Source: JADKIH01 sp031367345 (GTDB lineage: Bacteria; Bacteroidota; Bacteroidia; AKYH767-A; 2013-40CM-41-45). From it: DNA of 5,636 nt. Position numbers and translations under genes: made by a program. Positions within the stretch are counted from its first letter, which is position 1, and the number at the start of each line of letters is the position of its first letter. Of this stretch, positions 5,624 through 5,636 are shown piece after piece. The stretch covers positions 1 through 5,636 of the forward strand of contig JANLPR010000182.1 of NCBI GenBank assembly GCA_031367345.1, in the 5' to 3' direction. The notes below the pieces were generated by a model. It had not been told where the DNA came from. It was given only the letters and a program-made list of their open reading frames with translations, and ran no database searches.

Positions 5624-5636
5624 ATGAAAAGAAGTA
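5624..5636 (+). CDS. Possible start of the next gene, cut by the window edge
   Basis: An ATG at 5624-5626 followed by basic codons (MKRS) sits 40 bases after the terminator T-run and after an AT-rich leader. This is a typical place for a Bacteroidota gene start, and a basic start could open a signal peptide. Only four codons are visible, so this is a positional guess. Confidence 0.25.

Larger units (their letters stand above)
4404..5636. other. Long AT-rich region without a convincing gene
   Basis: About 1.2 kb with no frame that resembles a known protein. The longest open stretch I followed by hand in its left third is about 50 codons (4461-4613), and its first ATG is only at 4533, leaving 26 codons. 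The region contains a promoter-like site (4412-4440), a heptamer array (4782-4935) with flanking inverted copies, and several hairpins. The hairpins are 5041-5089, 5269-5303, 5333-5352, 5394-5409, 5427-5445 and 5465-5511. There is also a 14-bp palindrome ATATTTATAAATAT (5351-5364), an interleaved stem pair (5197-5264) and an orphan intrinsic terminator (5545-5583). No transposase, tRNA, rRNA or CRISPR unit was seen. It may be decayed sequence, a regulatory or non-coding RNA locus, or both. Confidence 0.7.

Overview
The window looks like an accessory, low-GC stretch of a Bacteroidota chromosome (a Chitinophagia, Sphingobacteriia or Flavobacteriia relative). Two of the three substantial genes end in a type IX secretion system (T9SS) C-terminal sorting domain, which is confined to this phylum. 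The first also carries the DPN-K / IFFDFN module common in surface proteins of this phylum. The best AT-rich promoter-like site fits the Bacteroidota TAnnTTTG -7 element, and the starts lack strong Shine-Dalgarno sequences. All recognised genes lie on the + strand.

Layout. Positions 3-1328 hold the 3' part of a large secreted/surface protein gene whose start lies left of the window. A 290-bp AT-rich gap (1329-1618) has a weak terminator-like site and a promoter-like octamer. Positions 1619-2506 encode a complete AraC-family regulator with an N-terminal cupin and a C-terminal double helix-turn-helix. After 85 bp, positions 2592-4355 encode a complete secreted protein with a signal peptide, a seven- or eight-bladed SBBP-like beta-propeller, an Ig-like spacer and a T9SS tail. 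A perfect 14-bp inverted repeat (4365-4403) follows it directly and probably ends the transcript.

Positions 4404-5636 (about 1.2 kb) have no convincing gene. Their strongest feature is a run of 22 heptamers in unbroken 7-nt register (4782-4935). These are mostly ATTACTC and ATTAATA, with 14-bp and 49-bp higher-order periods and inverted copies of the heptamer on each side. Further right is a cluster of short perfect inverted repeats. Two of these interleave in a pseudoknot topology (5197-5264), and a good intrinsic terminator (5545-5583) has no gene in front of it. This suggests, without proving, a structured non-coding transcript. An ATG at 5624 may begin the next gene.

How the genes relate. 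The two T9SS cargo proteins are probably exported by Sec, moved across the outer membrane by T9SS machinery encoded elsewhere, and released or anchored at the surface. The regulator lies 85 bp upstream of the second cargo gene with no visible terminator between them, so co-transcription or direct regulation is possible, but this rests on position alone. I found no established defence system, mobile element, CRISPR array, tRNA or rRNA. The heptamer array and the structured region to its right are the least explained parts of the window.
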